In this document: in pieces, positions 1-11,652 of the stretch
Numbering within the stretch: position 1 is the first letter of the stretch
How the letters are laid out: every line of letters begins with the position of its first letter
Source: Amoebophrya sp. A120
Lineage: Eukaryota; Sar; Dinophyceae; Syndiniales; Amoebophryaceae
Reading direction: 5' to 3'
NCBI GenBank assembly: GCA_905178155.1
Contig: CAJINV010000004.1
Span: forward strand, 10,585,655-10,649,654
DNA: 64,000 nt
Notes under the pieces: model-generated
The model's database searches: none
The model's input: the letters and a program-made list of their open reading frames with translations, nothing else
Told to the model about the DNA's origin: nothing
Translations under genes and position numbers: made by a program

Positions 1-3000
1 GAAATCCGTAAGATTTTATTTCCTCGATCTCATGTTTCGGATGCGTCCAAAGCCGAACGAGTTGAGAAATGCAATCTGTCACAAGATGCAGTATTTTCAA
101 TCGTAGCAAAAGAAAGCGAGCAAAATCATTCGCCCGAGTACACAGCAAGAAAGCTAGCACACCTCTACAGCGTTCGCGAATCAGCATTGAGGAAGGTGCG
201 CGAGGCGAACGATGCTCATCGGAATAAAAAGGACGAGCAGCACCGAAATCATGAAACAGCTTTTAATTGTGTCGATGATGCAATTTGCGACAGTGGCGCA
301 ACAAGTCACATGTCGGGCCGACCAGAGATTTTCGAATCTTGGGACGACAGTAATCCAGTGCGAATAACTGTAGCAGACGGAAAAGAGTTGGATGGCCCTG
401 GATATTTTGGCACATTGAAACCAAACGCACTTGGTTGCAAGCGTGCAATATTCCATCCATTCCTTCCACAGACCCTCCTCAGTGTCGAGCAACTGAAGAA
501 AGAAGGCTATAGAGTTGTTTTCGACGAAGGGGGCAACTACTTGCAAAGTAGGAAGACAGGAAAGAGAATTTTTCTTCACAAAGGGATCGGAACCAAGCTG
601 CCGGCCGTGGCACTTGGGTTCAACGAAGATCCAGGTGAAAAGGGTTTGTTGTGCGAAGAGATCGAGACAGAGTCCACTATGATGACAAAGGCTGAGAAAA
701 TGCTTCTTGATCATCAGCGTGCTGGACATCGTAGTCTACCAGGAATAGTAGTCCGATGTCCTGCCTGCGATCTCGCGAAAAGCAAAGGCGCGCAACATGC
801 AAAAGCGAAGAAAGAATGCTACAAAGTTGAAAAATTCAATGACCAAGTTGATTTTGACTTTACTGGACCGTGGGAACCTGACTACTGGTCGCAAAGATGG
901 GTGCTAAATGCCATCGATCAAGCAACCAGCTGGCCTCGTTCTTTCATCTGCAAAAGCAAAGCAGAAGCAGGCGCAAAGCTGCAGGTCTGGATAAATGAAG
1001 AGGGACCACCGAAAAGAGTGAGATCCGACAATGCCAAAGAGTTCAAGGAACCAGGTAGCACTTGGAAAAAGACAGCACAGAAACAGTCCCCGCCGATTCA
1101 TACTGACTACTCAGCTCCATACGAACCACAAGAAAATGGAAAAGTTGAAAGATACAATCAAACTCACCAGAACGGAGTGAGGGCAATGATGGTCGGAGTC
1201 GATAAGCGTATGTGGAGTTATGCAGCACGCACTTTCTCCCACATATTCGCCCGAACCCCTACAGCCAAAGGAGGCGAGTCGCCATTTGAAAAACGCTTCA
1301 AAAGAAAACCTTCCATCAAGTATTTCCGACGTTTCGGATGCTTGGTATACGCGAAGGATCACTCACAGAAGTCGAAGCTTGAAGACCGGTTTACCCGTGG
1401 AATCTTTCTAGGCTACGCCCAAGAAAATTCTACATACCTGGTAGGCATGTGGTCCGCAGATGGTCGATGTAAGAAAAGCTCCAAAATCCGCTTCGGAGTC
1501 CACGAGGTGAAGTGTTGTAAGTTTGATGAATCAGTGCTGGTCAGCAAGATAGATGATCTGAAGCCGGACGCTGACAAGTTGTTAATTGATTTTCCGAATC
1601 CGGCGCGTCTGGGTGATAGTTCGCAGCTCGTAGAGCCGAATGTGCCCGCTGTAGATCATGATCAAAGCAGTCGTGGTCAGGACGCTCCGAGGACCGATCG
1701 TTCGAAAGATGAAGAAGATGCGGACAAACGCAGTTCGAAGGAAAAAGAAACCGTCGAAAACGACGAGGGCAAGAGTTTCGAAGGGGGTGAGCAACCTGAG
1801 GAAGGGGGCGAGGAAAATCAAAACCCTAATCAGGATTGGCTCGATTTGTTTTCAGAGGAGGCGCCTGAAAAATCCCCGAAGCAGAAAAAGAAAGCTGAGA
1901 ATGGAAATCGAAAAAGAAAGTCTAATACAGTTGATGCTGATGAAAAAGAGAACGAGACACAAGAAGCGCCTAGGATCCTCGTTGAAGGACCTACACGAAA
2001 GAAACTTCGCAAGAAGGGCCGAGGGCATGACAAGAAAAAGCGCAAAGAACGCAACGACAAAGGCCAAAGTCGTGGCCCTCGAGCAAAGAAAAGGCAGAAA
2101 GTCAATCTTGTGTCGTCATCTGACCTTTTGAAAGATCTTCCGATGGAATTTGAAAAAGAAGCAGAAGCTATATTCCAGATTCGTCATGAATTAGAGGAGG
2201 ACGAAACTCCTTACCTCTTTGGCTTGCAGCACACTTGGGCCAAGTGTCTGGAAAGTCCTGACGCAATCAAATGGATCGAGTCAGATACGAAAGAACGCCT
2301 AGCGCTAGAAGAAGCAAAAACGTGGAGGCATGCAACCGCAGAAGACATCAAAGAGATGGGTGATAAGTTAGAGATTATCCCGACGGTATGCATCTACACG
2401 AAGAAGAGAGACGGACGCTACAAGTGTCGTCTCGTAGCACTAGGAAACAGGCAAAAGCTATCTCTTCAAGGAGAAATATACAGCCCAACTGTGAGCCATG
2501 CCGCTAACAGGTATTTACTTGTTGAAGCAGCAGCACGCGGATGGAAAGTTAGACAGTTCGATATTTCAAATGCGTTTGTGCGTGCAGCTCTAGGTGACGA
2601 GATCGCGTTATGTCGCCTGCCCAAGCACAACAGCTGGAGCAAGAACAAAGAAAAAGGCGATGTTGTCAGGCTGTTAAAGTCGTTATACGGTCTGAAGATC
2701 AGCCCACGCCGCTGGTATGACGAATATTCCGGCAGACTCAAGAAGTTAGGCTGGGTTGTATCCGAACACGAACCAGGTTTGTTCAAGAAGTTTGCAAAAG
2801 ACAAACAGGGAAAAGAGCAAGAGCTCTGGCTAGCAGTTTACGTAGATGACAACATTATCTCAGGCGAAGATGATGACCTTGTCGCTGCAGAAATGAATGC
2901 AATTTTAGCAGAGTTCCCAGGAAAAGAAATTCTCGCAGAATATGACAAGGAAGGCAATGAGATCCGCGACCTTCTCGGCGCAAAGTTGACCTTCAACGCG

Positions 3001-3894
3001 AAAAAGAGAGTCATGAAAATCACTTGCGAAGACGCAATTGATAAGCTGCTTGAGAAATTTCACATGAAGGACTGCCGCGCAGTAGTTTCCCCATGTTTAC
3101 CAAATTCCCACGCAGACTTGGACTCGCCGTCGAATTCCACATTTCCGATAAGATCGCTAGTAGGCGGAATGTTGTATATCAGTTGCGTTGCCCGGCCTGA
3201 TATCGCATTCGCAGTACAAAGAGTAGCGACGCAGGTAGCTAGTCCAACCGACCAAACGGTAAAAGATGCTAAGCGTATTCTGGCGTATTTGAAAGGAACC
3301 AAATCGCAAGGATTGGAATACAGCAAGCAGCAAGAGAAAAAGTTCAAAGAAATCTACACAAAAGCCGCAGAGCTAGAAAACAAGGAATACAGAGACACTA
3401 TTGCTTTCTGCGATGCAGATTTTGCAGGATGTTCTGTAAGTTTTCGATCCACGTCAGGAACAATCCTATATCGACGCGGAGTTCCCATCTGTTGGAAGTC
3501 GAAACGTCAATCGATTCGAGCTACGTCAACAATGGAAGCCGAGTATTGCGCGATGTATGACTGTGTAAGGATGACTATGGACCAAGGATATTTGAACTGG
3601 TTTTCAGAACAAGAGTCAGGATCTCTACCGTTGATCTTCAACGACAACAAGTCCGCGCTTGCGTTGAGTCAGACAACCGTAGCCACGAAAAGATCCAAGC
3701 ACATGAGTCTTCGACTACACCTAGTACGAGACTACGTAAAAGACTTGTGCTATGTAAACACGGATATCAATCTAGCGGATGGATTGACCAAACCACTTCC
3801 AGGAGAGAAGTATATCCAAATCTTCAAAGCTCCCGCACGAAAAGCTAATGAAGTATTTGCGAAAGCCCACTTTGTTGACTTCAATAATCTCTAG
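1..3894 (+). CDS. Ty1/copia retrotransposon Pol polyprotein (5' end outside window)
   Basis: The frame is open from base 1, so gag and the first part of pol lie upstream of the window. In copia order the ORF shows an aspartic protease (DSGA at 289-300); an integrase with an H-H-C-C zinc motif (about 712-780), a first acidic residue in the DFDFTGPW stretch near 850, a second in RSDNAKEF (near 1021), and the ENGKVERYNQ region (near 1130) with the third; reverse transcriptase with YVDD at 2839-2850; and RNase H (FCDADFAGC near 3409, MEAEYCAM near 3535, LADGLTKPL near 3775). Integrase before reverse transcriptase defines copia rather than gypsy. A long Lys/Glu-rich linker (about 1640-2110) joins integrase to RT. 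No frameshift or internal stop interrupts the frame, so the element looks recently active. It ends at TAG 3892-3894. Confidence 0.95.
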   Translation, partial: EIRKILFPRSHVSDASKAERVEKCNLSQDAVFSIVAKESEQNHSPEYTARKLAHLYSVRESALRKVREANDAHRNKKDEQHRNHETAFNCVDDAICDSGATSHMSGRPEIFESWDDSNPVRITVADGKELDGPGYFGTLKPNALGCKRAIFHPFLPQTLLSVEQLKKEGYRVVFDEGGNYLQSRKTGKRIFLHKGIGTKLPAVALGFNEDPGEKGLLCEEIETESTMMTKAEKMLLDHQRAGHRSLPGIVVRCPACDLAKSKGAQHAKAKKECYKVEKFNDQVDFDFTGPWEPDYWSQRWVLNAIDQATSWPRSFICKSKAEAGAKLQVWINEEGPPKRVRSDNAKEFKEPGSTWKKTAQKQSPPIHTDYSAPYEPQENGKVERYNQTHQNGVRAMMVGVDKRMWSYAARTFSHIFARTPTAKGGESPFEKRFKRKPSIKYFRRFGCLVYAKDHSQKSKLEDRFTRGIFLGYAQENSTYLVGMWSADGRCKKSSKIRFGVHEVKCCKFDESVLVSKIDDLKPDADKLLIDFPNPARLGDSSQLVEPNVPAVDHDQSSRGQDAPRTDRSKDEEDADKRSSKEKETVENDEGKSFEGGEQPEEGGEENQNPNQDWLDLFSEEAPEKSPKQKKKAENGNRKRKSNTVDADEKENETQEAPRILVEGPTRKKLRKKGRGHDKKKRKERNDKGQSRGPRAKKRQKVNLVSSSDLLKDLPMEFEKEAEAIFQIRHELEEDETPYLFGLQHTWAKCLESPDAIKWIESDTKERLALEEAKTWRHATAEDIKEMGDKLEIIPTVCIYTKKRDGRYKCRLVALGNRQKLSLQGEIYSPTVSHAANRYLLVEAAARGWKVRQFDISNAFVRAALGDEIALCRLPKHNSWSKNKEKGDVVRLLKSLYGLKISPRRWYDEYSGRLKKLGWVVSEHEPGLFKKFAKDKQGKEQELWLAVYVDDNIISGEDDDLVAAEMNAILAEFPGKEILAEYDKEGNEIRDLLGAKLTFNAKKRVMKITCEDAIDKLLEKFHMKDCRAVVSPCLPNSHADLDSPSNSTFPIRSLVGGMLYISCVARPDIAFAVQRVATQVASPTDQTVKDAKRILAYLKGTKSQGLEYSKQQEKKFKEIYTKAAELENKEYRDTIAFCDADFAGCSVSFRSTSGTILYRRGVPICWKSKRQSIRATSTMEAEYCAMYDCVRMTMDQGYLNWFSEQESGSLPLIFNDNKSALALSQTTVATKRSKHMSLRLHLVRDYVKDLCYVNTDINLADGLTKPLPGEKYIQIFKAPARKANEVFAKAHFVDFNNL

Positions 3895-3973
3895 GATTGA
3901 TTGATGCGAATTTCACACAAAGTCATCTCATCTGATTCACTTCGATGATTTAATGTTCATTCGGAAGGGGGAA

Positions 3974-4361
3974 TGTTAGGCAAGATATGAAATCCACCAG
4001 GATCATAAGCCAAGCAAATTCCCTACGACCTAAATTGAATGCTCATTGAAATCAGGCTCTAAATTTGTCGTTCAAATTTGGATCCAATGTGAAATCAGCA
4101 TGTTCATACAAATGAACCAAAAATGAAGTTCATTCTAAACCCACACTGTAAGCTAGTGATGATCAACGATGGTTGATCGGATTTCTCATAAATTTAGGGT
4201 GATTAGAACAAATTTGAACTTTCATGTTTACCCCCTTGACTGAGACGTCAGAAATTGTGTGTTGTTTGGAACCCTAAATTTTTCCCCACAGGCTGTGACG
4301 ATAGTCACCATAGATTGATTGCGACTAAGAAACACTGAATCCCACCTAGATTCTGCTTGAC
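3974..4361 (+). repeat. Presumed 3' LTR of the copia element
   Basis: A purine tract (GGAAGGGGGAA, 3963-3973) lies 68 bases after the pol stop and is followed at once by TGTTAGG. This is the usual polypurine-tract/LTR-start arrangement. The right end is not proven: TTGACA at 4356-4361 is a plausible CA terminus, and another TTGACA lies near 4434-4439. The 5' LTR is outside the window, so the two LTRs cannot be compared and no target duplication can be checked. Confidence 0.5.
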
Positions 4362-4496
4362 ATGCAAGATGGCCAGTGTTCACACCGCCCGCGTTTCTTC
4401 GTCGTTGATTGTCTTCACACCGTAAAAATTCGGTTGACAGTTATAATTTTGGGTTTTGTTGTTCTCTCGCAAGTTTGCAGGGATTCAGGAGATGGT

Positions 4497-5482
4497 ATGC
4501 AATGGAGACTGTTTTCATCAACGCATCAAATTGAAAACCCAGGCCTGACCGCCCGCGAGCTTTCCCTGTTTACCTCCGCGGTAGACGACCATTTCACGAT
4601 AAAAGTAGTCGAGGTCGAGCGGATCTCCGACGCGAGCTCGGTCATATCCTGTGTAAAAACGTCCCCACACCAGAGTCAGGATGGGGATTTTGCAACACAA
4701 ACCTAGGAGTTTTGGGAGTCACGCATGACAAATTGCACTCCGCAGTGTAGTGCTGGTTAGCAAGTGCAGCCGCGTCACAGATTCATCTGCTCATCCTGTT
4801 CACAGCATCACAAATTCCAAAACACGGCTGAAAATGGCTCTCATGGGGATGCGCAATACAAGTCTTCCTGTCTTTGCAAATCTGCATTACAACTCTGGTT
4901 TGGGTACGCTTTTACTCAGGATAGGTCACCACGGTGACCTACTGCTACCGCGAGGAGTTCGTGTTGCCCATGCTCCTGCCCGTGATATCAAATGCAAAAA
5001 TGTCTGGGTCTGGAAGATTGCGAGATTTGTCATGCTTGTCTGGCATGACCAAAAAGTTTGTGATGCGTGTCCAAGAAGAGACCCTTTTGCCTGTCATGCA
5101 AAAACGCAGTTTGTCATTCGAAAAACGCAACACAAAGAAGCGCAGACATTTCTCATGCTTGCCTGTGCATTACAGAGCATTCACTATTCCCAACGCAGCA
5201 TTACAAGTTTCCAGACCCAGACATATTTGCAGTTGATACGTGAAGTGGCAGTATGAAACGCATTTCGCTTGCACGCCGGAGCTCGTGGAAAAGGCGTGCA
5301 CGTACGCGAAGGAGATAAGATTGGAATTCGCGCTGACGTACGATGTGCACCGGGAATACGACGAGGAGGACATCAGGGAGGCCGTCCGTTTGATTCAGTT
5401 TAAGAAAGAAACGAACAAAAACTACATGGGCCAGGCCTTTGTCGATCGGACACCAACTGTGGTCAAGTATGACGACTTTTAG
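4497..5482 (+). CDS. 3' exons of an unrecognised gene, two introners
   Basis: Three exons join in one frame: up to 4644, 4929-4985 and 5244-5482. Both gaps are introner elements. From the in-frame ATG at 4497 the product is 147 aa, but the frame is open further upstream, so the true start may be an earlier exon cut off by the neighbouring copia insertion. The junctions read SDASSV|TTVTYC and LLPV|KWQYE, with the first element in the codon after Val. The C-terminal part is acidic and helical (YDEEDIREAVRLIQF). I do not recognise the family. Confidence 0.6.
4645..4923 (+). mobile_element. Introner element, family B (279 bp)
   Basis: Begins TATCCTGTGTAAAAACG and ends with the inverted counterpart TTTTACTCAGGATA. 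The flanking direct repeat is GGTCA (4640-4644 and 4924-4928). It inserts after the first base of a codon. It is one of only two elements here whose junction could be read as GT-AG, because the duplicated GGTCA supplies GT on the left and the final G on the right. Confidence 0.9.
4986..5238 (+). mobile_element. Introner element, family A (253 bp)
   Basis: TATCAAATGCAAAAATG at the left and the inverted form at the right. The direct repeat is CGTGA (4981-4985 and 5239-5243). Only 57 exon bases separate it from the preceding family B element. Internally it matches the copies at 15431 and 34315 in the same orientation. Confidence 0.93.
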
Positions 5483-6212
5483 TAGAAACGAGATGCAAGC
5501 GGCATACGACCTGCATGTGATCGTAATAATGCTATTTGCGCAGGAACAACATCAGGAAGAACAAAAGCTACCAACACGAGTCATTAGACGCTGTTGGCCT
5601 CCTGTGTTGTAGCGACTTGAGCTACAGAATCGGTTTCGTTCCACGTGCTCTCGTTCAAATTCCGTTCGTACTAGTCTTGTTGTTTTCGTACATACAAATT
5701 AGAACCGTGATCATCACAGACACACACTCAACGATGCGGTCGGTTCGGTCTTCGTCATTCGTGCTTCTGAACGGACCAGCTGTAGTCTCGTGCCATCTAT
5801 CTGTTGTACGCTGATCATCTCGCGATTTCTTTTTTTTGGTGCATGATGTTTTTCGAAATTATTGCTACAACCCCAATCGAAAACAACAGTCAGTTTCAGG
5901 AGAAATTTGATCTTACATACACGAACGCAAATTCGTCAAGAGATCTGACTTGATAGCTCCCCAACGAAGACCTCGGCCCACCCTTTTTCTGTTTGAGTGA
6001 ACGCACAAATCACGAACGTCGTTCTCTATTTGAGGCCAAGAAATTAATTGTCCCACGAGCTTGTAGCGGCGCTCCATGTTCTATTTTGAAGACTCTTTAG
6101 ACAGAAATTTTGTCCTCGCTTGTACCTCATGAATGTGAAGATATCGTGATAAAGTAGAAGTGTATCATATCCTGATATTGTGGTAATCATCACCTGTGTA
6201 GGAAAGCAAACA
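5483..6212. other. Intergenic, no gene recognised
   Basis: AT-richer than the flanking exons, with scattered stops in all frames. A 92-codon ORF at 5536-5814 has no exon-like composition or domain. No introner termini are present. Confidence 0.6.
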
Positions 6213-9200
6213 ATGGTAGCCGACCAAACCCCTGTTGACGACACCATGCAGGCACAAAAGACCGCGGAAAGCAGTACTACCTGCACCACGCAGGAAGACA
6301 GCCAGTCAACATGCGGAAGTAGTACTTCCACGTGGCAGGAGCTGAAGCAGGAGGGCAACGACTTTTTCCAGAAGGGAGATCTGCAACCCGCGATAGAGAA
6401 GTACTCCGACGGGATAAGTAAACTCGCAGCTTTGTGCAACAGTGGTACCACAACAGGAAGTTCTTGTGCACGACCACAGCAGCAGGATCATGTTCAGGAT
6501 GCGGCGAATTTCACGCCGGAAAAAAACAAGCAGAAAGCGGAGGAGCGACAGTCATTGGGCCAAATGTACAACAACCGCGCGCTGTGCTTCTTCAAGCAGG
6601 AGCAGTGGCAGAAGACGGTGGACGACTGCACAAGCTGTCTCAAACTCCTGGACCAGTATCCGAAAGCGCTCTACCGAAGGGCATTGGCGCTCGAGCAATT
6701 GCAGAACTACTCCCGTGCGCTCTCCGACGCGGTGCTGTTTGCAAAACTCGACAAGAAGCTCGGCCCACCACTGGTGCAGAAGTTGCAGAAGGACGCGCGG
6801 GCGTTCTACGAACACAGGCAAGTGGAGAGGAACGCGGTTTTGCAGAATCAGTTGTCCAGCAGCCAGGCTTTGCAGATCGTGAAGGACAAACTTTTGATGT
6901 CCCCGGTAGGAAGTACAAATAAGGCAGAGGAGACATCAGAACAGCACTTGAATTTCAAAAGGATCTTTGACTCCCACGACGTGGCCCCGGCGATCAACAG
7001 TCTGACCAGGAGCTTAGTCAACAGCACTGCGAGCAAGAAATCGTTGCTCCAGTTAGAGTCCGTGGAATTAATCTGCAAGGCGATCAAGACGATCCTCAGC
7101 CTCGAGCAGGGCGGGACGGTCTTAGATGTGGAGACGAACGAGGAGGAGGTGATCGAAGCAAGCGGTCTGGTCAAGTTCCTACGGGACAGATTTGAAAATA
7201 ATACCGTAGAGCAGGCTGTAGTTGCAGGTGAAAATCAAAATCGGAGCAAACCTGCTTCAAATTTGTCACCGAATAAATCGCTGTTAGATCCGAAGGAAGA
7301 GGAGAATTTCGCGACCATCCTTGGCAGGGCGTTTCAGTTTTTGCACTTCATGGGCAACTACACGTGGACAGAGGACGACATGCTGGATAAACACGCGGCC
7401 GACAAGCCCTTACCAATAGATGAGGAGAGCAAAACGGCGCAAGAGCTGATCCGCACGAACTTGCCGCTGCACGAGCTGCGGCAGTTGCTACGCTGCGGCA
7501 GGAGCAAGGTCCTGGATGACAGCAAAATTATAACTGCAGGAACAGCTGCGGGGGCATCATCCGACAAGCCTGCTGCGGAGGTCGCAGCGGCCGTGGAGAT
7601 CACGAAAAAAGAAACTACAACTCTGCTTCCCAAGGAAGAACAAGACGCGGAACATCAAACAAGCGCAAGCTCACCTACAAGTACAACAAGTACCTTCAGA
7701 TTTGACGCCACGAACCTGTTGAACAACGAGTTTCTGCTGGAGAACGCCGTGAAAGTCCTGTTTTTCTACAGTCCGAACATCACCCAGACCTACCACGGGA
7801 TCAAGGGAAAGTTGGAGGACCAGACTCTTCTCGAAACGCTGTCCGACTTGCACGACCGGTTGCAAACGTTCGCGAACAGCTCCGCGATCGCCGTCACGTC
7901 CCAAATCGCGGATGAGCGCAGACGGATGGGTCAACTCGCGAAGGCGTACGTGCCGAACCAACAATTTTACAAATTGGTCGAGTCCTTGCTCCACACGAGC
8001 CCGCCCTGCTCCGAGCAGCTCCGGTCCTGCCTTGCGCAGCTCTGGTTTTTACTAGCCGACAAAGAGCGGCCGAAGAAGGACGCGATCGATTTAGGGGAGG
8101 TGAGCACGAAGATGATTCTTCCCTTTGTCGGCGACGCGAAGGACGACCACACGCTGTTGGCGAACGGGTTTCTCTCGCTAACGACCATGTTTTTCGTCAA
8201 CTCGGAAGCGGCGTCGTCCTGCTTACACCACGAGTGCGGAAAGGTCCTGAACGTGATTTTGAAGCTCTGCTACGCCGTGCACGACATTCAAGCGGCGGAC
8301 ACGCGGTTAGCGCAGATCTACGCGTCCGACGTGCTGGTGCAGTGCATGCGGGACTTGACCACGCGGTCGCAGATCATCCAGGCGGGCGGGGTGGAGATGG
8401 TCACGGGCATCTTCAAGGGCTTGGGGTCGATTCAATTGCGGCAAACCAGTTTGCAAGCGGACCAAACCAGGCTGTTAAAAGCGAAGCTGGTGTGTGTTTT
8501 GGCCCTGATGGCGGCGCACTCGGACGAAATCGCCTGTCAGATCTTTGAGTTCACCGACTTCTTGAAAGCATTGGAAGAGGCGTTCGCGTATGTGAAGGAA
8601 TTGTCGGTCCAAGTTGCGGAGACCAGGAAAAGGCTAGAGACCGACATCAAGAAAAACGCGACTGGCTTTTCGGCCGCAAGTAGGAATAAAGACAACAGCG
8701 ATAGGACACCCGCAACCAAATCCGATGCGTTGCAGAGCCGACCAGCGGAAAATAGTAAGAAAAACCAGAACTACAGTGCGACGGCCTCAAATAAGTCCTC
8801 TAGTACCCTCCAGCAACAGAAGAACCCGTTTACCAGTCTTCCCGACGAGCGGTTGATTTCTTTGCAGAACGAGAACTTGGGCGAGAAGGAGCTGCTCCGC
8901 TCCCTCGAGTTCGACAATCTACTGAAACTGAAAAAAGCGTTCCTCGAGGCGTTCGTGTATCTTTCGCTCCACAAAGACTTCAAGGCGGAATTTATCCAAA
9001 ACGACAAGTTGGTCACGGAGTTCCTCTGCAACTTCGTGCAAATGGACGACATCACCGCGGATAGTATTGTTGGTTTTTACTACACGACCATATTATTCAA
9101 CTTTTTCCGGTCGAACGAAGACAAGATCCGCCCCAGAAGGCAGGAGTACCCGTACAACGAGATGGACGACGACCAGATCGAAGCGTTAGAGCAGTTCTAC

Positions 9201-10929
9201 CAAAAGATGCCGGCGCAGTCCAGAGCGGCGCAGAACGGTGCGGTCGACGCCGGCGATGCGGCCCTGGCGTTCAAGTACCGAAAATTTGTGATGGAGCACG
9301 AGCATTGCCTGGAGAAACTCCACCAGTGTTCCTACAGCTCCGCTTTGACACTTCAGGGGCAGATGTCGTTGGCGCTGCTCTACAACTTTTTAACCCAGAA
9401 CCAGGAGGATTTGACCTGGCGCAGGGTTTTGATGAAAACGGGTGCGGTTCCCGTTCTGCTCCGACTCCACACGCAGCTGCTCAAAAACAACGCGATCAAG
9501 GAGAACGAGAAGGCGGTGGACGCCTGCCGGCAAGCGTTAGCCCATATCGCGATCGTGACGAATCCGGAGCTCTACCAGTACCAAGACGCCGCGGACATGG
9601 TCGTGCCCTTGTTGACGATGATGAAGGAGTCAAGACATATCAAGTGCAAAAATGTCTGGGTCTGGAAGCGTGTAAACTTGTCATGCAGATTTTCCATGAC
9701 CCATGAGGTCTGAAATGCGGGACGTAGCATGACAGACTCTGCGAGGTCTCCGCCATGCCTATCCTGCATGAGAAACTCCCTCGCAACTTGGTCGAAAGTG
9801 GACAGCTTTTGGCACTCATGCAGCACAGATTTGTGTATGCTTCAGTTTTACCATGACAAGTTACCACTTTCCAGACCCAGACATATTTGCAATCCATAAG
9901 ACACGAGCTCCACCAATTCGAGGGCGCCATGGCGATCACGAACCTGGCTTCGTCCAAAAACATCCGCGACGTCATTCTGAACGCGAACGGGTGGGAAATC
10001 TCGATGGAGTTGCTGTTTTCCGCGAACGAGCGGGTCCAGCGGGTCGGACTGGAGGTCATGTGCAACTTGTGCACCGAGGGCAGCATCGTGGAGAAGCTGG
10101 CGAAGAAGTGCAACTTGTACTTGGAAGGGAAAGGAGTCGACAACGCGCCGGCGGAAATCAAGGTATAGAAAAATCTTACTTTCTGCCTCTAGTTGTATAT
10201 TTTTATTTGCATTGCTACTTTTGAAGTAGCCGTAGCGCTACCCGCAGCAACTGCAGCTGTTACAACTCATGGTACGCACCCAAGATGCACAGTATTCTCG
10301 AACGCACAAATAATTAAAACCAACAGGTGATGCTCGCTTTCTGCGCCATTGTGACCCGCGACCAGGCCGAGGTGGATCGCATTGAGCGTGAGGAGGCCCT
10401 GGCGAACAAGAGCAGTGACGACGAGCTGGAGGACTGGCCGGGGAGAAAGAAAAAGTTTGACGAGAAGAAAAAGAAGGAGCAGGAAGATTTGAAGAAAAAA
10501 CAGGAACAAGACGCCGAAACCGGCCCCACGGCGGAACTCCGGAAGATCTTCAAGGACGGGAATCCTTTGAAGAAGCAAGTACCCTTGGAAACGCTCTCCG
10601 ACAACGACCGAAGGTTGTTAATCGCCGCCTCCGGCTGCCTCGCGCAGTTGACGGAGGACGATTCGATCTGCAAAATGATTTCCGTCACCGAGCAGTTCTC
10701 CTATTTGCTAGATTTGGTCGCGTGGGAAACGGCCGACCCGGATTCCGAGTTTCGCGCCATGACCGCGGTGTGCAATCTGATCGCCAGCGACGCGGTGCTT
10801 GGGCACATCAAGCACTTGGCGCAGGGCGCGATCGAGAAGAAAAAGAATTCCAAGAACGGGTTTGCGAATCCCAGGTCGAAACAGACGTACGAATTTTTGC
10901 TGGAATTTCAAAAACAGAGCGGGAAGTGA
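6213..10929 (+). CDS. UNC-45/UCS-family myosin chaperone with TPR domain
   Basis: Exons 6213-9637, 9904-10162 and 10327-10929 give 1428 aa. The start is the ATG at 6213; an in-frame upstream extension to 6180 has no better context. The N-terminus has TPR repeats (WQELKQEGNDFFQKGDLQPA; MYNNRALCFFKQEQWQ; KALYRRALALEQLQNYSRAL), the Hsp90/Hsp70-binding module of UNC-45. The C-terminal armadillo-like UCS region is clearest across the introner junction (HQFEGAMAITNLAS) and in RVQRVGLEVMCNL. The protein is expected to fold myosin heads in the cytoplasm. At 1428 aa it exceeds the usual 930-950 aa; the extra length is low-complexity linkers and a Lys/Glu stretch near 10440-10510. The first intron is an introner; the second (10163-10326) is an ordinary GT-AG intron. 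Confidence 0.85.
9638..9898 (+). mobile_element. Introner element, family A (261 bp)
   Basis: Inserted in the UCS-coding region after the second base of a codon, with direct repeat AGACA (9633-9637 and 9899-9903). The repeat contains no GT, so no sliding of the boundary gives GT-AG; AC-AG and AT-AC are possible readings. Excision restores MMKESRHELHQFEG. Its interior is nearly the reverse complement of the copy at 21023. Confidence 0.95.
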
Positions 10930-11652
10930 AGTGTTGCATCAATGGTGCGAAGTAGATGAAAAGCGGAGGCACGACGTTTGGCTACGCTTTTTAGCAAATC
11001 ATTCAGTGCCACATCCACTTCCAAGAAAAATCCCTCATCTGTGGCGACATTTTTTCTTCACCATAGACCCTAAGAGAAACATCAGTCTCTTCGAGGACCA
11101 TGACCCAGACTGAGTCTACCCACATGACAACTACACCGCAAAGCGTTGTTTTCCCATCGACCGCGCAATCGAGTAAGATATCAAGAGAGCAGCCGGGTGA
11201 GAATCGTCGGCGAAGTCTTCGCATGGACGTCTGGTCGGGAGGTACAAAAAGGTGTTCACATCCACCGTCTGCAATTTCGTCGTCGAAGCATGGTGATGCT
11301 ATCTGTTGGGTCGTCATGGATCATTTTCTCGTACTAGCTCCTCTTACACAAAACCATCGTCTACAAACGGGGTGAGAGAAAAAATACGCGGATTCTTCTA
11401 TCATCTTCGGAAGGTGCCTGGAGGTTGGCAACACCATCAACATCAATGTGCTTTTTACTTCTGAAGTCATACATACAATAGGCGTTTTCTTCTCTGCGCA
11501 AGTAGCTCAGCCGAGATTCGCTAGGTTCTTCACTGCGCCAGCCTCTGGACGATTTTCGCATTTGCGCGCTTGCAAAACGCAGTTCTATAATTCGTTGGCC
11601 TCTTGTTCTCACGTAAGAAACAAAAGAAGCTGCAAACAAACTAGAAAGAACC
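10930..11652. other. Intergenic, no gene recognised
   Basis: Several short open frames of at most 159 codons on either strand, none with a recognisable domain. The last 60 bases lead into the next start codon and presumably hold its 5' UTR. Confidence 0.6.

Noticed and set aside
181-3347. Minus-strand ORFs opposite the copia polyprotein
   Set aside because: They are mirror frames of a strongly coding + strand and have no domains.
6434-6936. Overlapping ORFs of 90-160 codons within the UNC-45 exon
   Set aside because: They lie inside the TPR-coding sequence in other frames; GC-rich codons keep several frames open.
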